DNA of 64,000 nt from Clostridiaceae bacterium (GTDB taxonomy: Bacteria; Bacillota; Clostridia; DSM-8532), in assembly GCA_012728095.1 (NCBI GenBank), contig JAAYFU010000007.1:1-64000 (forward strand), written 5' to 3'. The position numbers and the translations under genes are program-made. A model generated the notes under the pieces. That model did not search any database, was not told the DNA's origin, and worked only from the letters and a program-made list of their open reading frames with translations. The stretch's first letter is position 1; each line of letters begins with the position of its first letter. This document shows positions 9,367-18,458 of the stretch, in pieces.

Positions 9367-10260
9367 TCATTGGGATTTCTTATTTTGGAATCTCAACTCT
9401 GTTATAACCATTCCGGATAATATGAGAAGGCATCCGATAAATGTTTTTATTGTCAGTTTTTCGGTGTTTCCGTTGATATCCGGGACAATTAAAGCAAAAA
9501 TAGCACCGAAAACCGGCTCACAGGTTAAAATCAGCGCTGTCCTGGTAGGAGTTGTGTATTTTTGGGCTATTGTCTGTACGCTATAACCAAATGCCGTTCC
9601 AAGTGCCCCTGTATAGAGAATGGTAAGAATAACCCTGGAATCAAAAACAATATAAGCCGGAACAGGGGATACAAACGCAATCCCTGCCCATGTTACAAGA
9701 TAAAACACGGCCGCAGCCGAAATCTGAATAAAAGCTAAATGATAAATATTCATATCGGATGCAAATTTATCTATAAAAATTATCTGAAGCGCAAAGCACA
9801 AGGCACAAATAAGAGTTAAGGTATCACCAATCGTCCAGTTCCCCTGAAAGCCTGTCAGAAAGAAAAGTCCCAGCGCTGCCAGCATAACCCCTGTAACTGC
9901 GTTTAACGGCGGTTTTTTCTTAAGTAAAAAAACAGAAATTACCGGAACCATAACCACACAGAGCCCTGTTATAAAGGCTGAATTGGAAGCCGTCGTAGTT
10001 TTCAGCCCCTGTACCTGCAGCATCATACCCGCATACAGTAAGAGTCCGATTATTGAACCACGAATAATGCTGCTAAGACTTATCCCTTTCAGATTCTTAT
10101 TGAAAATAGCCGCCAATATAATGGAAGCCGCCAAAAACCTCATTGCAAGATATGCGTAAGCGGGTATATCGCCAGATATGTTTTTCATTACAATAAATGA
10201 CGACCCCCATATAATAGTTATGCAAAAAATTGATAAATCGGCCTTAAGTTGCTTACTCAT
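9367..10260 (-). CDS. DMT superfamily (EamA) transporter
   Basis: About 10 TM helices; SFIVMKNISGDIPAYAYLAMRFLAASIIL and the C-terminal EPVFGAIFALIV motif. Confidence 0.9.
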   Translation of the reverse strand: MSKQLKADLSIFCITIIWGSSFIVMKNISGDIPAYAYLAMRFLAASIILAAIFNKNLKGISLSSIIRGSIIGLLLYAGMMLQVQGLKTTTASNSAFITGLCVVMVPVISVFLLKKKPPLNAVTGVMLAALGLFFLTGFQGNWTIGDTLTLICALCFALQIIFIDKFASDMNIYHLAFIQISAAAVFYLVTWAGIAFVSPVPAYIVFDSRVILTILYTGALGTAFGYSVQTIAQKYTTPTRTALILTCEPVFGAIFALIVPDINGNTEKLTIKTFIGCLLILSGMVITELRFQNKKSQ

Positions 10261-10308
10261 TAGTCTTTCCCTTCATTTTTGGTTTTTTAATTGATACCAG
10301 CAAAATTT

Positions 10309-10330
10309 AACCACCGGCATTCCGGTGGTT
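10309..10330 (-). terminator. Hairpin AACCACCGGCATTCCGGTGGTT downstream of the CvpA gene
   Basis: Perfect arms; T-rich on the minus strand. Confidence 0.6.
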
Positions 10331-10458
10331 ATCCTGTACAACAGGGAATATGCTGACTCTTTTTAAGATTATACACTTTAAAGCATTAATCGGCAATAAA
10401 TCAATTTCGGAACAGGTTTAATGTCCCTCTGCTTTTGATATGAAAACAAAAGTCAACA

Positions 10459-11286
10459 TCATTTGATTAACGTAAGAAATTCATTAAACCAGGACAGTAC
10501 AATCGAATCGGTATATGTTTCGGGTACCTCGATAATCCGTATAGCTCCTAAGATGGGAACAGTAATAACAAAAACAACATAACTAATCAGTATACCCACT
10601 ACAAAACCAACTGCCATTCCAGCAACCCGGTTTGCCGTCCCTAAAACCGAACTACCGCTCAACAATCCGGTTATAATTTTACCTATTATTACAACCAGCA
10701 GTTTTATCAGAATAAATAAAACAATAAAAGAAATAACCTTTAAAATATTAAACGCAATAAGATCATTAACAGTAACTACGGTTTCCGAATATAAGTCTCC
10801 TGTTTCAACAGCCGTATTTGTAAGAGTCATTAACTGCTTCAGCATGGAATTCTCTGCAATGGCTTTTTCCAGTTCGGGTGTTTTATCTATTACACTCATT
10901 GCAGTTTTAGCCTCAGTATCCGGTATTTTCATATTCCCTATGAATGAAAAGGCAGGTACCACTTCATTTAACTTATTGGCCATAGCATCACCCAGTTTCG
11001 TTTTTTGCATGGCCAACAGGGTGACTTTCGGGGAAAGCAAATAAGCAGCAAAAATTCCGATTAAATATCCGGCCAGGCTGAAAACTGAATTAATTAATCC
11101 TTTTATGTAGCCTTTTAGTCCAAATAGAGCTATAATGATAACTATTATATAGTCCACCCAGTTAAAGTCAAATCCCAGGAGCAAATCAGCTGCTATAAAA
11201 ACAATTACAGCCAACATAAGGAGAAAAAGCGGCATACGATTCATAGCAGCGGCGACAGGTTTTGGCTTGCCATAACTGTGGCGCAA
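10459..11286 (-). CDS. CvpA family membrane protein
   Basis: NWVDYIIVIIIALFGLKGYIKGLINSVFSLAGYLIGIFAAY and RVAGMAVGFVVGILISYV typical of CvpA. Confidence 0.85.
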   Translation of the reverse strand: MRHSYGKPKPVAAAMNRMPLFLLMLAVIVFIAADLLLGFDFNWVDYIIVIIIALFGLKGYIKGLINSVFSLAGYLIGIFAAYLLSPKVTLLAMQKTKLGDAMANKLNEVVPAFSFIGNMKIPDTEAKTAMSVIDKTPELEKAIAENSMLKQLMTLTNTAVETGDLYSETVVTVNDLIAFNILKVISFIVLFILIKLLVVIIGKIITGLLSGSSVLGTANRVAGMAVGFVVGILISYVVFVITVPILGAIRIIEVPETYTDSIVLSWFNEFLTLIK

Positions 11287-11532
11287 GAGCTACACCCCCT
11301 AAAGATTAATGCAACCGGAGATCATTACTTGAGGCAGGAATAAATTTACGGGATTAAAAGATACATAAAGAATAAATTTAATTTACTGTACCTGTTTTTG
11401 CATTTTTATTGCAAAATAACACTATAGGATTCCTCCCTCAATAATATCCTAAATTTGCTAGATGTATTATAACATTATGACAAATATTTGTAAAACGATA
11501 TTAAACATTTTGTAATATTAGAGGTGGCTTAA

Positions 11533-13278
11533 ATGCCTTTTGACGGAGTATTAACAAATAAAATTGCCAATGAATTAAATAATACCCTTGTCGGCGGCAG
11601 GATAGGAAAAATACATCAAATCGGCTGGGATACCGTCGTGATCCAGGTGCGTACGGCAGGCGAGAACCATCGGCTTCTGCTTTCCTGTAACGCGTCATCA
11701 GCCAGGATTCATCTTACCCAAAGACAATTTGAAAACCCTGACAGTCCTCCGGTCTTTTGCATGTTGCTTCGAAAGCATTTCCTGGGAGGGATAATTAAAC
11801 GTATCAGTACAAGCGGATTTGAGCGTATTGTTACTATGGAAGCTGAAGTTATCGATGATTTGGGTGACCGCAGCATTAAAAAACTTATAATTGAGATTAT
11901 GGGACGTCACAGCAATATTATTATTCTCAACAAAGACAATTATATTATTGACGCCATGAAGCATGTTGACAACGAAGTAAACCGTGTCCGCGAACTGCTT
12001 CCGGCAAGGGCTTACGTACTTCCTCCCCCACAGGACAAGCTTGATCCTGCAGCGGACGATACACCGGATATGTTATTGAAAGCCGCTTCGGAATCCGGAA
12101 GAAAGGTTGAATCTTTCCTGCTTGACAAACTGAAGGGATTTTCACCTGTTTTGTGCAGGGAAATATGTTTCCGTGCCGGCATCAATGAGTCTAAACCGGT
12201 CAATAAGCTGGCTTTTCGCGAATTGTTAAGAATAACGGAAGCTTTAAGAAGCTTAATGGACCAGCTTACAGGCAAAGATATTTCTCCAACAGTCATATTT
12301 GATAATACGGGAAAACCTGTCGATTTTCATTGTATTAAACTACTTCAGTATTCTTCACACAAAAGTTTTGACACCATAAGCGCCGCTGTTGAAGAATATT
12401 ACTCTTTAAAAAACTGGAATGAATTTAATACCCAAAAAGCGAAAAATCTTCATGCAATGGTATCCAAGTTGCTTGAAAAATGCGAAAAGCGTTTAGCTAA
12501 AAATTTACAAACCTATGAAGAAAACAAAAATTTTGATGAATACAGGCTGTGGGGAGAGCTTATAACCGCAAATATTTATTCCCTTGCCAAAGGAATGGAT
12601 AAAGCAAGCGTCATTAACTATTACAGCGAAAAAGGCGAAAGCGTGGATATCCCTCTTGATAAGGAAAAATCTCCCCAGCAAAACGCTCAAAACTATTTCA
12701 AAAAGTATAATAAAGCCAGGACAGCGTTTTTGTACGCCCAAAACGAAATATCGGTGATAAAGGATGAAATTGCTTATCTTGAGAGCATTCTTTTCGCAAT
12801 TGAAAATTCGAAAGACACGGAACAGCTGTCCGAGATACAAACGGAGCTTATAGAGCAGGGCTATATCAAGCATATGGACAGAAAAAACAAAAAAACCCCC
12901 CCTGCGAAAATTCTGCCGCTTAAAATGCTCTCAAAGGACGGATTCGAAATCTTTATAGGACAAAATAACAAGCAGAATGACAAGCTGACATTCAAACTGG
13001 CAAGGCACGAAGACATTTGGTTACATGTAAAAAACTTTGCGGGCGCTCATGTGGTGATAAAAACCGAAGGGAAAGAAGTTCCCGATTCCACATTAATTGA
13101 GGCGGCCCAATACGCAGCCTGGTTCAGTAAGGCAAAATCAGCTTCAAAAGTTGAAGTTGACTATACACAGATAAGAAATGTCAAAAAGCCTTCAGGTGCA
13201 AAACCGGGTATGGTGAATTACGTGAATTACCATACTGTTGTTGTTGCGCCACAACAGCCTGATTTGCCAACTTCTTAA
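11533..13278 (+). CDS. rqcH: NFACT family protein, Rqc2 homolog RqcH
   Basis: MPFDGVLTNKIANELNNTLVGGRIGKIHQ; C-terminal NFACT-R GFEIFIGQNNKQNDKLTFKLARHEDIWLHVKNFAGAHVVI. Confidence 0.93.
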   Translation: MPFDGVLTNKIANELNNTLVGGRIGKIHQIGWDTVVIQVRTAGENHRLLLSCNASSARIHLTQRQFENPDSPPVFCMLLRKHFLGGIIKRISTSGFERIVTMEAEVIDDLGDRSIKKLIIEIMGRHSNIIILNKDNYIIDAMKHVDNEVNRVRELLPARAYVLPPPQDKLDPAADDTPDMLLKAASESGRKVESFLLDKLKGFSPVLCREICFRAGINESKPVNKLAFRELLRITEALRSLMDQLTGKDISPTVIFDNTGKPVDFHCIKLLQYSSHKSFDTISAAVEEYYSLKNWNEFNTQKAKNLHAMVSKLLEKCEKRLAKNLQTYEENKNFDEYRLWGELITANIYSLAKGMDKASVINYYSEKGESVDIPLDKEKSPQQNAQNYFKKYNKARTAFLYAQNEISVIKDEIAYLESILFAIENSKDTEQLSEIQTELIEQGYIKHMDRKNKKTPPAKILPLKMLSKDGFEIFIGQNNKQNDKLTFKLARHEDIWLHVKNFAGAHVVIKTEGKEVPDSTLIEAAQYAAWFSKAKSASKVEVDYTQIRNVKKPSGAKPGMVNYVNYHTVVVAPQQPDLPTS

Positions 13279-13389
13279 AGTAAATTTATGGAACCTTTAT
13301 TGGATGTCATATTAGAGATATGAGATGTGTGAACCGAAAGCTGTTTCTTCTCACTTTATTGTCATACTGTGTGAAGTGTAACCTCACTT

Positions 13390-13470
13390 GTCATCCTGAA
13401 CGGAACGAATTGGAGTGAAGGATCTTTCACAAGTTGACACAAAATATCCTTCGCTAACGCTCAGAATGAC
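13390..13470. repeat. Dispersed imperfect-palindrome repeat, copy R1 (GTCATCCTGA...GGATCTTTCAC...ATCCTTCGCTAACGCTCAGAATGAC)
   Basis: Shares termini and core with copies at 18347, 20445, 24588 and 62094. Confidence 0.85.
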
Positions 13471-13476
13471 ATAAGG

Positions 13477-13508
13477 TTCTAACTTCTAACTTCTAACTTC
13501 CAACTTCT
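13477..13508. repeat. Short tandem repeat (TTCTAAC)x3-TTCCAAC-TTCT
   Basis: Read directly; adjacent to R1 and to the stop codon of the next gene. Confidence 0.8.
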
Positions 13509-13509
13509 A

Positions 13510-14805
13510 TTATTGGAAAATCCTCTCATAGCATTTTTTTATTCCATGGATTACCTTTTCTTTGTCAATAGTCTTAAACTCTCCGTTTTCATAGAGTATT
13601 ACACCGTCCACCATCGTAAGGCATACATCGGAAGCCTGCACTGAATATGCCAGCGCTGAAACTATATTATGAATCGGCATAAGGTGGGGTTTATCCATAT
13701 CTATCAAAATAACATCGGCCTTCGCTCCCTCTTTAATAACGCCCATATTATCCATGCCAAGAGCCGTGGCTCCGTTTAAAGTCGCCATTTTTAATGATTC
13801 CATGGCATTTATAAGTAGCGGATCCCTGTTTGTTCCCTTATGAATAAGGGCTGCAAGGTGTATTTCTTCAAACATGTTAAGGTTATTATTACTTGACGCG
13901 CCATCTGTTCCCAATGCCACATTAACTCCCATGCTTAAGGCTTTCGGAACAGGAGCGATTCCGCTGGCAAGCTTAAGATTACTGGAAGGATTATGTGCCA
14001 TGGTTACCTTTTTATCGGCCAAAATTCTTGCATCATCTTCTGTTATCCATACACAGTGGGCGGCTACGGTTTTTTGCTCAAACACTCCAAGATCAAGTAA
14101 ATGTTTAGTGGGAGTTTTGCCGTACTTTTTCAGGCAATCCTCATGTTCAGTCAAGGTTTCATCCAAATGTACATGGATTGGCGCATCGTACTTCTGCGCG
14201 GTTTCCACTATGGTTCTAATATAAGCAGGGGAACAGGTATAAATAGCATGCGGCGCAAATGCCCCTGTAATCCTGCCATTAGCGGCTCCGTTCCACTTTT
14301 TGTAGAAATCAATACTTTCATTTAACCGGGCATCTTCGGAGAAATCGGGCCCACTGCCTGTATTCATCATTCCCCTGGATAGTTGGGCACGGATTCCTGA
14401 TTCCTCGACTGCACGAGCCAGGTCATCCATATGGTCATACATGTCTATGAAACATGTAGTGCCTGACGCAATCATCTCCATAATCCCCAGAAGCGATCCG
14501 TAATAAATATCTTCTCCCTGAAGTCTTTCCTCAACTGGGAAAATGTGATCAAAAAGCCATGTTTGCAAATTCAGATCATCAGCATAGTTTCTAAGGAGTG
14601 TCATGGGAACATGGCAATGAGCGTTAATAAGCCCCGGCATCAAAAGCTTTCCCGAGGCATCAATTACTCTGGCATTATTTATTTGTTCATTATTAAGACT
14701 GCCGACAGCACTTATTTGGTCATTCTCTACAAGAACATCACATGATTCCAATAACTCGTCATTGTTCATGGTAAGCACCATGGCATTCTTAAAAACATAC
14801 TTCAT
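13510..14805 (-). CDS. Amidohydrolase, S-adenosylhomocysteine/5'-methylthioadenosine deaminase-like
   Basis: MPGLINAHCHVPMTLLRNYADDLNLQTWLFDHIFPVEERL; HVHLDETLTEHEDC; GTDGASSNNNLNMFEE. Confidence 0.88.
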   Translation of the reverse strand: MKYVFKNAMVLTMNNDELLESCDVLVENDQISAVGSLNNEQINNARVIDASGKLLMPGLINAHCHVPMTLLRNYADDLNLQTWLFDHIFPVEERLQGEDIYYGSLLGIMEMIASGTTCFIDMYDHMDDLARAVEESGIRAQLSRGMMNTGSGPDFSEDARLNESIDFYKKWNGAANGRITGAFAPHAIYTCSPAYIRTIVETAQKYDAPIHVHLDETLTEHEDCLKKYGKTPTKHLLDLGVFEQKTVAAHCVWITEDDARILADKKVTMAHNPSSNLKLASGIAPVPKALSMGVNVALGTDGASSNNNLNMFEEIHLAALIHKGTNRDPLLINAMESLKMATLNGATALGMDNMGVIKEGAKADVILIDMDKPHLMPIHNIVSALAYSVQASDVCLTMVDGVILYENGEFKTIDKEKVIHGIKKCYERIFQ

Positions 14806-14862
14806 AAAATTTCCTCCGATATATATTATCAGTTTCCCGTTATTATGGGTTTGCTTCTGTCA

Positions 14863-16104
14863 TCACGGCAAATCATTATTGCTATTGGAAATGATTGTGA
14901 CATTTACGCTATATTCCCCTATCAGGGTTACATTATTGGGAACGGTTACCTTAAGCGGAACTTCGTGTTCTCCGGGCAAAAGGTCGCTCACATTGATGGA
15001 CAGTTTTATATCACTGGTTTTCAAAGCATTCACATCTTCGCTTTTGCCTTTTACTGTTATAGGTATTATATCGTTTGTAATCCTGTAACTCATATTTCCC
15101 TCGGTATCACCATGAAAAATCGCAACCTGACCGGGAGAAATATTTATATTTCTGGTAATATATTTTTCGATAACAACCTCGGCCGTAAGGCGCTCAGCAT
15201 CTTCCGCAAATATCGTCGCGCCTTTTGGTAGTATTGTTGTCAACGGGGTTGTGAATGATTCCGATTTATCCGTAACATCAATTGCTTCAGCGCTGATACT
15301 CTTTATGCCGTCCAGTATGCTTCTGCTTCCCAGTACACGTACATTTGGCAGGGAATACCTAATCTCTTTCACATAATGGTCATCCATGGGATTGCCTTTG
15401 GTTACGGCAATAACCGGCACTTTTTTTGCCAGATTAAAAGATACTATAATCGGTACTTTCCCTTCAAATTGCCTTAAAACTTCTCCATTTTCATCCAGTA
15501 CCGTTCCGCGCATAACGATTTCTTTCTTGTCATCCGCTTCGTCCAGGTTTACAAAGGCGACCACTTTACTTACCATTGAAATGCTGCTTTCTTTTTCCTC
15601 CAGGATAACATTGCTTGGCTCAACCCTTAGATTAACAAGTTCGTAGCCTGCCGGAAGAGAACCGGTAAATTCTACCTGTACGGGATATTGCTTGCCCACA
15701 ACCCGCTCAAAATTAAGGTTGATTGATGTGGGATTTATGCCAAGAATGATAATATCCTGATCACCTTTATATTCCGGACCTTCAATTTCAATGGTTTTAC
15801 GGCCTGATGATGTAACTTTTGAAAAATCAATGAAGACAACAAAATCATTGGCGGTAACTTTCGACAACTTATCTCTGCGACCTTTTATCTTAACATCAAC
15901 ACTTGTGGGAAGTAGGGTACCTACAATTTGGAAATTATTGTTGTGAAGCACATCCATATTACTGGTCAAGGGAACAGCTATGGTTCTCTCTTCGAAAGGA
16001 TTCTCGGAATCTAAAACTACAAACCATATCAATATGGCTGTAAATATGGATATGATTTTTACAATTGAATCCTTTTCAAATAAACTATTTATTAGCTTGT
16101 TCAT
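14863..16104 (-). CDS. cdaR: YbbR-domain protein, CdaA regulator
   Basis: N-terminal TM (IVKIISIFTAILIWFVVLDSENPFEERTIAVPL) and several YbbR-like repeats; overlaps the cdaA stop. Confidence 0.88.
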   Translation of the reverse strand: MNKLINSLFEKDSIVKIISIFTAILIWFVVLDSENPFEERTIAVPLTSNMDVLHNNNFQIVGTLLPTSVDVKIKGRRDKLSKVTANDFVVFIDFSKVTSSGRKTIEIEGPEYKGDQDIIILGINPTSINLNFERVVGKQYPVQVEFTGSLPAGYELVNLRVEPSNVILEEKESSISMVSKVVAFVNLDEADDKKEIVMRGTVLDENGEVLRQFEGKVPIIVSFNLAKKVPVIAVTKGNPMDDHYVKEIRYSLPNVRVLGSRSILDGIKSISAEAIDVTDKSESFTTPLTTILPKGATIFAEDAERLTAEVVIEKYITRNINISPGQVAIFHGDTEGNMSYRITNDIIPITVKGKSEDVNALKTSDIKLSINVSDLLPGEHEVPLKVTVPNNVTLIGEYSVNVTIISNSNNDLP

Positions 16105-16969
16105 CCTGCTTCACCTTTCTGAAAGTAAAGAGCTTCCTGTCAGTATTACTGTTCAACAGGAATTTGGTCAATGCTTTTCTAAGCATATCAGGGGTAAGAT
16201 TCCTGGTAAGACCTCCGCTGTGGGCATACGAAATTTTACCCGACTCTTCCGACACTACAACAGCTATGGCATCCGATACCTCGGTAATACCAAGGGCAGC
16301 GCGATGGCGGGTTCCCAATTCTCTGCTCAGCCCGGCATTCTGGGTGAGGGGAAGATAACACGCTGCGGCTTTAATAGTATTATCGCGAATTATTACTGCT
16401 CCGTCATGCAGCGGAGTTTTTGGAGTGAAAATATTGACCAGAAGTTCGCTTGACAACATTGCGTCCATTTGAGTTCCTGTATTTACAATGTCCCCTATTT
16501 TGGTAACTCTTTCGATTATTATTAAAGCGCCGATATATTCCTGAGATAGAACAGTACATGCTTTAACAATAGCTTCAATGGCAGATATGGTCTTAATTCT
16601 GTCTTCATCGGTTTTCCTCAGCATGATATCCTGGAATCCGCTGCTTCCAAGCTTTTCGAGAGCCCTTCTGAGCTCAGGCTGAAAAATGACAATCAAACTG
16701 AATCCAAAGAGCTGAATAGTGCCCTTTAAAAGATAGGCAATAGTTTTCAGGCCCAATATTTCGGACAATTTTGAGAAAATCAGTATGAAAAATAAACCTT
16801 TAACCAACTGGAGGGCACGGGTTTCTCTGACAAGCTGAATGCTTTTATAAACTACATATGAAATCAAAGATATCTCAATTATTAACCTGATAATATCTAA
16901 TGGACTATTTAGTCCCAAAAAATTCGTAATGTAACTGAAAATATCTCCTATTGTCATACTGCCGGGCAC
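16085..16969 (-). CDS. cdaA: Diadenylate cyclase CdaA
   Basis: DAC-domain motifs DGAVII and GTRHRAALGITEVSDAIAVVVSEESG; N-terminal TM helices. Confidence 0.93.
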   Translation of the reverse strand: MPGSMTIGDIFSYITNFLGLNSPLDIIRLIIEISLISYVVYKSIQLVRETRALQLVKGLFFILIFSKLSEILGLKTIAYLLKGTIQLFGFSLIVIFQPELRRALEKLGSSGFQDIMLRKTDEDRIKTISAIEAIVKACTVLSQEYIGALIIIERVTKIGDIVNTGTQMDAMLSSELLVNIFTPKTPLHDGAVIIRDNTIKAAACYLPLTQNAGLSRELGTRHRAALGITEVSDAIAVVVSEESGKISYAHSGGLTRNLTPDMLRKALTKFLLNSNTDRKLFTFRKVKQDEQANK

Positions 16970-17147
16970 AACTGCTCCTATTCTTTAATATTGGTTCAGG
17001 CTATGAAATCCCAAATACTGAGCTTTCTCACAATAAGATTATATATTCTAGTATAAATAAATGCAATAAAGGGATAATCACAAAAAGCAGTATAAAACCT
17101 GTATCTAATCTGTATTATGAAACAATCAGGAAGGTGTTAAACTCATG

Positions 17148-18278
17148 TCAGAGACGTATTTTTTCCAGCAACAGTTCTAAAGCTAATTTGGGCTCTATAA
17201 GCCCTTTTTTATAGTTTTCCTCTGCTTCCATGCATTTCCCCAACATATGTCTTAAAAATTCGACACTCATTCCGGCAGCCTGCTGGGTCATTATTTTCAA
17301 AGCATAAGGATGTTTCCCCTGGAAATATTGAGCAATTTGTCCCTGGGTGGCTCCATCCTCCATTAAGAGTTTTAACTTTAACATTTCCCCCATTTGCTTT
17401 GAAAGCATGGCAAGGATCTTCTGTTCAGGTTCCTTTAAAGCTATAATCTCATTAAGAATATTTAATGCATGGGGTATGTCTTTTTTCGCCACTGCATCCA
17501 AAAGATCAAATATCACACTCTTTATGGTGGGTATGGCCATAATTTTTACATCGTCTAAAGTAATCTCTTTCCGGTCTCCAGCATAATCAGCGAGTTTAAA
17601 TATCTCGTTCCTCAAGGTATACATGTCCGGTTCGCTGATTGCCACAAGGTACTGGGCGGCATTATAATCTATAACCTTATTTAATGATTTCATTCCCTTG
17701 ATAACCCATGGTACAAGTTCTGCCGGTTTATTCCTGTTAAACTCCAAGGCAAGTCCGGCTGACACGACCTGCTTATATGGCTTAAGCCTTTTATCAACCT
17801 GTTTTTCAATGAATATAAGACATGTGGTGTCCGGAATATCGGGAATATATTCAGTTAAAGCGTCCTGCACTTTATTTTTCAGGCGGGTCTCGGTTAACGG
17901 TTTTACATCGTCTTCTTCCGGTGTATCATCTTTATCTGAAGAATCAGTAATTCTCTTTGTTTTGCTATAGAATAAACCTGAATTTTTAACTATGACCAAT
18001 TTACGCCGGGCAAAAACCGGGAACATTTCACATGCGTCTATGACATCGTCTATGTTTATATTCTCCTCAAATACAGATAAATTAAGGCCTTCATTATCTC
18101 CTTCAAGAACCAGGTCTTTCAAGGCCTTAACATAGTAATCTATCAAAAACGGTTCATCACCGTAAAAAAGATAAACCCTGGCAGGATTTTTAGCCTTAAG
18201 CTGTTCCTTAAGTTTGTCCAGGCTTTGCTTATTGCTGTCTTTTCCATAGTTTTTTGAGGTAGAACTGTACCCGGCCAT
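17148..18278 (-). CDS. holA: DNA polymerase III subunit delta
   Basis: NPARVYLFYGDEPFLIDYYVKAL...; MAGYSSTSKNYG start preferred over the 18308 ORF start (RBS GGGGG). Confidence 0.88.
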   Translation of the reverse strand: MAGYSSTSKNYGKDSNKQSLDKLKEQLKAKNPARVYLFYGDEPFLIDYYVKALKDLVLEGDNEGLNLSVFEENINIDDVIDACEMFPVFARRKLVIVKNSGLFYSKTKRITDSSDKDDTPEEDDVKPLTETRLKNKVQDALTEYIPDIPDTTCLIFIEKQVDKRLKPYKQVVSAGLALEFNRNKPAELVPWVIKGMKSLNKVIDYNAAQYLVAISEPDMYTLRNEIFKLADYAGDRKEITLDDVKIMAIPTIKSVIFDLLDAVAKKDIPHALNILNEIIALKEPEQKILAMLSKQMGEMLKLKLLMEDGATQGQIAQYFQGKHPYALKIMTQQAAGMSVEFLRHMLGKCMEAEENYKKGLIEPKLALELLLEKIRL

Positions 18279-18346
18279 AATAAACCCCCGACATATTATC
18301 GTAACCATGCCATTATTTGCGTCAGCGAAGAATCTTGCTCTCCTCT

Positions 18347-18424
18347 GTCATTCTGAGCGCTAGCGAAGGATCTTTCGTTAACATAAAAGATCCTTCGACT
18401 CCGCTTCGCTCCGCTCAGGATGAC
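18347..18424. repeat. Dispersed imperfect-palindrome repeat, copy R2
   Basis: GTCATTCTGAGCGCTAGCGAAGGATCTTTCG...AAAGATCCTTCGACTCCGCTTCGCTCCGCTCAGGATGAC, strong hairpin. Confidence 0.9.
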
Positions 18425-18458
18425 ATTTTCGGTAACGGGTAAAGTTATTTTCCAAGCT

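Noticed and set aside
13477-13508. Heptamer repeat considered as a CRISPR seed
   Set aside because: Contiguous 7-bp units without spacers; no cas genes in the window.
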